NCBI RefSeq assembly: GCF_900184245.1
Contig: NZ_FXXB01000004.1
Span: 186,001 to 250,000 of the forward strand
From: Brachybacterium massiliense
Lineage (GTDB): Bacteria; Actinomycetota; Actinomycetes; Actinomycetales; Dermabacteraceae
Reading direction: 5' to 3'
Length of the DNA: 64,000 nt
Shown here piece by piece: positions 59,823 to 64,000 of this stretch (positions are counted from its first letter, which is position 1; each line of letters starts with the position of its first letter). The notes beneath the pieces were generated by a model. It worked only from the letters and a program-made list of their open reading frames with translations, ran no database searches and was not told the origin of the DNA. Position numbers and translations under genes: made by a program.

Positions 59823-60496
59823 CGCGATGGTGGATGCGCGAGGGGGCGGGCCTGGTCGAGGACCAGGGCCGTCCTGCTGTGCCGTTCCACGCGCTGCACA
59901 CCGCCCGCGACCTGCCGGATGCGGAGTCATGGCTGGAGGTGCCGGGCACCCGCTGGGGCCAGCGACACCGGGAACTGACCGCCCGCACCAACTTCAACCA
60001 CCTGGAGAAGGTGTACCCCTTCGTACAGCGCGTGGTGGCTGTGGAGGAGCGGTGGCGGTCTCTGATGGTGCGCGACGTGGACGCGTGGCGGCTGGAGAGC
60101 GTGATGGGGGTCCTCGAGGACGGGGGCGCGGTGAACCAGGCCGCGCTGTCGGCGTTGCTGCGCCGGCTGCTGCGCGCTCACGTCGAGCAGATCGAGGCTC
60201 CAGAGGTCAGCGAGGAGCTGCCGCGGCTGCTGGAGCGAGCCGGCGCGCACCGAGCGGCCCGCGCCGTTGCGGGCTCGCTGGATGACGAAGCGGTGGTGCG
60301 GGCGTATCTGACGATCGCGGCCGACACCTCCCCGGTGCCGGAGGTCGATGCGCTCGGGGCACGGTTCCCCGCGCATGCCGTCGTGGTGGAACGGCTTGTC
60401 CAAGCAGTGAGGAAGAGACCGGAACTGGTCACGGTGGGGGCTCCGCTGGGTGGGGCTCCGTCGTGGCAGACGTACGAAAGGTGGGTGTTGGGATGA
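59819..60496 (+). CDS. Hypothetical ICE protein, 225 aa
   Basis: A 225-residue protein starting at the ATG at 59819 (MTRWWMREGAGLVEDQGR), overlapping the HNH-type stop. It is helical and Arg/Glu-rich, with no motif that I recognise. It overlaps the next gene by ATGA. Presumably part of the same transcript. Confidence 0.65.
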   Translation: MTRWWMREGAGLVEDQGRPAVPFHALHTARDLPDAESWLEVPGTRWGQRHRELTARTNFNHLEKVYPFVQRVVAVEERWRSLMVRDVDAWRLESVMGVLEDGGAVNQAALSALLRRLLRAHVEQIEAPEVSEELPRLLERAGAHRAARAVAGSLDDEAVVRAYLTIAADTSPVPEVDALGARFPAHAVVVERLVQAVRKRPELVTVGAPLGGAPSWQTYERWVLG

Positions 60497-61047
60497 GTGA
60501 CCACGAAGACGACTTCGCGGACCTGGAACTGGAGATCGAGCAGACCGACGAGCCGGAGGTGGCCGAGCTGCCGACGCCCGTGGATTGGATGGGGCTGTCG
60601 ATCCACGAGTGGGGCGAGGAGATCGGCCGGCTGCGGCTCTGGGTCGCGCAGATCGTCACGGAGTGGGCTCTGCCGGCGTCCGTGATCCTGCCCTGCTGGG
60701 AGCAGCACCCCGGGCAGGTGCAGCTGCTCGGTGCGCTGCGCGATGGGTACGACACGCTGTACCACGAGATGCAGCCGGGCACCGGCTCGGTGGACTGGCA
60801 GCGGTACTGGGCGTGGGGGCGCTCGGAGCTGGCCTCGATCACCGGCTCCCTGCGCTGCACGCCGACCGAGCATCGCGCCGACAAGCTCCAGGATTGGGCT
60901 CGGTCGATCGCGGAGGAAGGCGAGGGGAGCGAATACGCGGCGGCTGCTGATTCCCGCGTAGAAATGGCGGTTCACAATCACCTCAACAAGGGCCGCACCG
61001 GCGGTCCCTTGAATGTGGTGTTCGTCGATTTCAGCAAGGAGCGCTGA
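60493..61047 (+). CDS. Acidic hypothetical ICE protein, 184 aa
   Basis: A 184-residue protein from the ATG at 60493 (MSDHEDDFADLELEIEQTDE). The N-terminal 30 residues are strongly acidic; the rest is helical and Trp-rich (YWAWGRSELASITGSLRC). It is the last gene of the rightward ICE operon, before a strong terminator. An acidic DNA-mimic antirestriction role is conceivable but unsupported by any specific motif. Confidence 0.65.
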   Translation: MSDHEDDFADLELEIEQTDEPEVAELPTPVDWMGLSIHEWGEEIGRLRLWVAQIVTEWALPASVILPCWEQHPGQVQLLGALRDGYDTLYHEMQPGTGSVDWQRYWAWGRSELASITGSLRCTPTEHRADKLQDWARSIAEEGEGSEYAAAADSRVEMAVHNHLNKGRTGGPLNVVFVDFSKER

Positions 61048-61077
61048 GGAACAGCGGGCATTAAGTCGCTGGGACGC

Positions 61078-61111
61078 AAGAAAGGCCGGGGCAAATGCCC
61101 CGGCCTTTCTT
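61078..61111. terminator. Strong bidirectional terminator
   Basis: AAGAAAGGCCGGGGC (61078-61092) pairs perfectly with GCCCCGGCCTTTCTT (61097-61111) around AAAT, with A- and T-runs on both sides. It separates the rightward operon from the leftward relaxase gene. Confidence 0.95.
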
Positions 61112-61125
61112 TGTGGGGCCGGCTG

Positions 61126-64000
61126 TCAGCGCAGCGGGCGAGAGGGGCGCTGTGCGTCCTCGTCCTGGAAGGGCCCCTCCGGCTGCGCGGTGTGCGGCTG
61201 GGCGGGTGTCGGGGTGCTCTGGCGGGCGCGGGCGTGGCGCTGGCGGTTCTCCTTCGCCGCCGGCCCCTCGGGCATCTCGCGCCGCACCTTCGCCTCCTGG
61301 CGCAGCTCGTTCTCCTGTGCGTCTAGGTCGGTGAGGTCCAGGCGCGCGGTGTGGATCGACTTCGCGAGCGACACCTCGGTGCGGTCGGTCTTCTCGACCT
61401 CGGCCTGAGCGCGCGCGGCCTGGGCCGTGGCCTGCTCCACGCGGGCCGGGAGGCCGGCCGCGCTGACGGTGCGGTGAGCGGCCTCGGCCGCGGTCGCCTG
61501 CACCCAGGTCTCGGCCGCGGTCTCCTCGGGCACGGTGCCGTGCGCGGCGATGAAGCGTTCCTCGACCTCGGCGGCGGCACGCTGCGCACCGCGACGGCGC
61601 AGCATCCCGGCCGATGCTGCCGCCTCGCGGGCCTGCTGGAGTGCGGTCAGCTCGGCCCGGAGGGTCGTCGCGTGCTCCCGCACTGCCTGCTCGGCCGCGG
61701 CGTCCATCTGCTGCTGGGCGGCGCGGGCGGCGGCTGCTGCCTGCTCGGCCTCGCGGCGCATGTCGGCGGTGTGCGCCCCGGCGCTGTTCTGCTCGGCCGA
61801 CGCGCGGGCGATGACGGTGCGGGCCTCGTCGCGCTCGGCGCGGATGCGGGCCTGCTCCTTGGTGAGGCTGGCGGCGAGACCGAAGGGCCGGCGCAGCGAG
61901 TCGGTGGGCTTCGCGGGCTCGTAGATCGCGGCGTGCTCACGGGCGCGCTGCTCGGTGCGGGCCTGCTCGGGGTCCATCACGGTCCGCGTCTCGATCTCCT
62001 CGGCCAGACCGGACAGGTGGTGGTCGATGCGTCCGAGCTGCTTGCGGGACTTCTCCAGCCGCGCGCCGACCTCCTCCAGCTGGCGCTGGGCGATCTCACG
62101 CCGCTTCTCGGCGGTGCGGATCGTCAGGGCATCGGCCTGGTCACGGCGGGCGACGGCCACGGCCGGCTCCAGCTCCACGCTGATCTTCTCGGCCAGCGTG
62201 TGGTGGCGGTTCTCGTCGCTGCGGACCGTGGCGGTGAGCCGGTCCCGGCGGCGGGTGAGGCGGTCGTGGACCACTCCCGGATCGGGCAGGTCCCCGTAGG
62301 GGCGCTGCCGCCACGCCTTGGCGTCCCGGGCCGGCTCGGCCTCCGCGTTCGTGCCGGCGCGGTCGAGGTCGCGGGCGACGAGCTGGCGTAGCTGCTCATC
62401 GGTGAGGTCGTGGCGCTCTCGGAGCATCGCGTCACTGAGCTGGGTCAGCACAGCGCTGGTGTCGGCCCCGGCGACCAGGGCGCGGTTCTCGAGCTTTCCA
62501 CGGGTCATCCCCACGTAGAGCTGGGCGGCGGTGGTGTCGTCGGAGACGACCGTGACGGCGCGGCGGGTGGTGACGCCCTGCGCGCCGTGGATGGTGCTGG
62601 CGTACCCCAGGGCCACGCTCTCGGCGGCGTACTCGGCGGGGATCTGCTCGGTGCGCTGGTCGATGCCACCGGAGAGCGTCACGGTGCCGTCCTCGGCCAC
62701 GTCCCGGACCGTCCACACCTCGCGGTTGGCGACGGTGAAGTCCTCGCCGCGGTGGTTCCGGCGCGTGGTCACCACGTCTCCGATGTGCAGCACTGCGCCG
62801 TCGCGGCCGGCGGCGGTCGTGGTGGTGGTGTTGAGCTGGCCGGCCTCGATCCGGGCTTCCTGGATCGCGGTGTTGATCGCGTCCACGGTCTCGTTGTTGG
62901 TGGCCATGACGGCGATCGACTCGCCGGCCCCGTGGGCGGTCAGCCAGGCGGCTGCGGCCTGCTCGGTCTGGGCGGCGCTGTCGCTGAGCCGGTCCACATG
63001 GCCGTGCTCGTGAAGCCACAGGGCCACCTCGTGCGCCTTGGCGGGCGTCCCCGCGGTCCTCATGTCACGGGAGATCTCGGCGTAGGCGGTGTCGGCCACG
63101 CGGGGGTCATCGGCGCGGCGGAACCGGTGGATCGAGTGGAGGTCCACGCGGGCGTCCTCGGGCACCTGGGCCTGGACCAGGGCCATAGCGCCGGAGTGCC
63201 CCACGGGGCGGACCTGGTGGGGATCACCGACCAGGGCCAGGCGTGCCCCGGTGTCGTCGGCCACGGTCAGCAGCGCGGCCATGGCGTCCACGTCCACCAT
63301 GCCGGCCTCGTCGCAGACGATCACGTCGCCGGCGGCGAGCTGTGCGGCGGCGCTCGGGCCGTAGTAGATCGAGCCGTCCGTGTCGGTGTCCCCGGAGGCG
63401 AGGCGCTGCCAGGTGGTCTGCCCGGAGGGCGCGGTGCGCCACCGGAACCCGTGCTGGTACAGCAGCGCGTGGAGGCTGGAGCCGTCAGCACCGATCTCGG
63501 CCTGCGCCACCTGCGCGGCCTTCATCGTCGGGGCCACGGTCAGCATCCGGTGTCCCTCGGCGGCGATCGCCCGCTCTGCGACGGTCAGCATCGTGGTCTT
63601 GCCGGCCCCTGCCGGCCCCTCGATCGTCACCAGCGGGGAGCTGCCGGCCGCGGCGCGGGCCGCGGCGATCTGGCGATCATCGAGCCGCACCGGATCGTCC
63701 CCAGCGGCGGCACGCTCGGCGTCCACCACGGCGACGGCCGCGGCAATCGCCTCGACGGGCGCGGGCGCCGGGTCCCCGATTGCCGCGCGAACGGCGGCGC
63801 GCTCGGTGATCCGGGCGCGGGCCTCGCCCACGGCGGTCAGCCGGAAGGTCTTCACGTCCTCGGGGCTGCGGACGTCGGCCGGAGCCAGCGACTCGACCTC
63901 CAGTAGCGCCCGGGTCTCGATCTCCCCGATGAGGCGGTGCAGCTCCTCGGGGGCCGCGGTCAGCTGCGCCTGCGCGACGGCCATGGTCGCCCCGGCGCGG
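61126..64000 (-). CDS. traA: MobF-family relaxase/helicase, C-terminal part (5' end off-window)
   Basis: About 958 codons are visible and the frame is open to the window edge. The helicase has Walker A GPAGAGKTTML, DEAGMVD as Walker B, a GDPHQVRPV motif and the RecD-like C-terminal YVGMTRGKLENRALV. The N-terminal relaxase (three-histidine) domain must lie beyond 64000. The C-terminal 350 residues are a long charged coiled-coil. TraA/TraI-type proteins nick oriT and unwind the strand to be transferred. Convergent with the rest of the ICE operon. Confidence 0.9.
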   Translation of the reverse strand, partial: RAGATMAVAQAQLTAAPEELHRLIGEIETRALLEVESLAPADVRSPEDVKTFRLTAVGEARARITERAAVRAAIGDPAPAPVEAIAAAVAVVDAERAAAGDDPVRLDDRQIAAARAAAGSSPLVTIEGPAGAGKTTMLTVAERAIAAEGHRMLTVAPTMKAAQVAQAEIGADGSSLHALLYQHGFRWRTAPSGQTTWQRLASGDTDTDGSIYYGPSAAAQLAAGDVIVCDEAGMVDVDAMAALLTVADDTGARLALVGDPHQVRPVGHSGAMALVQAQVPEDARVDLHSIHRFRRADDPRVADTAYAEISRDMRTAGTPAKAHEVALWLHEHGHVDRLSDSAAQTEQAAAAWLTAHGAGESIAVMATNNETVDAINTAIQEARIEAGQLNTTTTTAAGRDGAVLHIGDVVTTRRNHRGEDFTVANREVWTVRDVAEDGTVTLSGGIDQRTEQIPAEYAAESVALGYASTIHGAQGVTTRRAVTVVSDDTTAAQLYVGMTRGKLENRALVAGADTSAVLTQLSDAMLRERHDLTDEQLRQLVARDLDRAGTNAEAEPARDAKAWRQRPYGDLPDPGVVHDRLTRRRDRLTATVRSDENRHHTLAEKISVELEPAVAVARRDQADALTIRTAEKRREIAQRQLEEVGARLEKSRKQLGRIDHHLSGLAEEIETRTVMDPEQARTEQRAREHAAIYEPAKPTDSLRRPFGLAASLTKEQARIRAERDEARTVIARASAEQNSAGAHTADMRREAEQAAAAARAAQQQMDAAAEQAVREHATTLRAELTALQQAREAAASAGMLRRRGAQRAAAEVEERFIAAHGTVPEETAAETWVQATAAEAAHRTVSAAGLPARVEQATAQAARAQAEVEKTDRTEVSLAKSIHTARLDLTDLDAQENELRQEAKVRREMPEGPAAKENRQRHARARQSTPTPAQPHTAQPEGPFQDEDAQRPSRPLR

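Larger units (their letters stand above)
46081..64000. mobile_element. Integrative conjugative element in tRNA-Lys (right end off-window)
   Basis: From the 3' half of tRNA-Lys onward the gene content is that of an actinobacterial ICE: HTH regulator, primase-like replication protein, a complete-looking type IV secretion core (VirB8-, VirB6-, VirB4- and VirD4-like), ArdC-like antirestriction gene and MobF relaxase. Host housekeeping genes stop at 45819. The integrase, excisionase and second att site are not in view. Confidence 0.85.

Overview
The window is high-GC actinobacterial chromosome. Short -10-like boxes (TANNNT) sit a few bases from start codons, and there is an actinobacterial marker set: prfB without a frameshift, ftsE-ftsX-M23 hydrolase-smpB-ssrA, a DUF3039-type protein next to a helicase, then pncB-clpS-DUF2017-murI-MBL-rph-rdgB. 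The gene content and order fit Dermabacteraceae, most likely Brachybacterium. That assignment is inference from memory of the families; no search was run.

Region 1 (about 1-7500) is the lysogeny end of a prophage or phage-derived element. Leftward early genes (single-strand DNA-binding-like protein, RecB/Cas4-like nuclease, small proteins, a Cro-like HTH protein) face a rightward immunity cassette (HTH repressor, an unknown two-gene cytoplasmic plus four-pass membrane cassette, an ImmA-like metallopeptidase, a 45-residue overlapping ORF and a large serine integrase). The divergent control region carries repeated GTTGACA sites. The integrase ends directly against the 3' part of tadA, so the element appears to sit inside that pilus ATPase gene.

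Region 2 (about 7500-46040) is host core chromosome. It starts with the rest of the tad/flp pilus cluster and glycerate kinase, followed by prfB, the ftsEX/M23 cell-separation operon, smpB and tmRNA. Next come a GH3 glycosidase with no normal start codon, a phosphotransferase-like gene and hrpA. A Tat-exported wall protein follows, then a probable secreted-toxin locus (WXG100-like domain and calpain-like protease separated by one in-frame TGA, plus two small genes). Malic enzyme, VanZ, DUF3039/helicase and pncB-clpS-DUF2017-murI-MBL-rph-rdgB come after that. NUDIX and histidine phosphatase genes, tRNA-Leu, an SDR, DUF3618, YchJ, GNAT, a sugar O-acetyltransferase and an epimerase complete the region.

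Region 3 (46041-64000, running off the right edge) begins with tRNA-Lys and looks like an integrative conjugative element. It carries an HTH regulator whose frame ends inside the tRNA, a regulatory ORF pair, an archaeo-eukaryotic-type primase/replication protein and a type IV secretion module (VirB8-like, VirB6/TrbL-like, two paralogous small membrane proteins, SCO6880-type, VirB4, VirD4/TraG). An ArdC-like antirestriction protein, an HNH-type protein, unknown ORFs and a convergent MobF relaxase/helicase (5' end off-window) follow. Its integrase is not in view.
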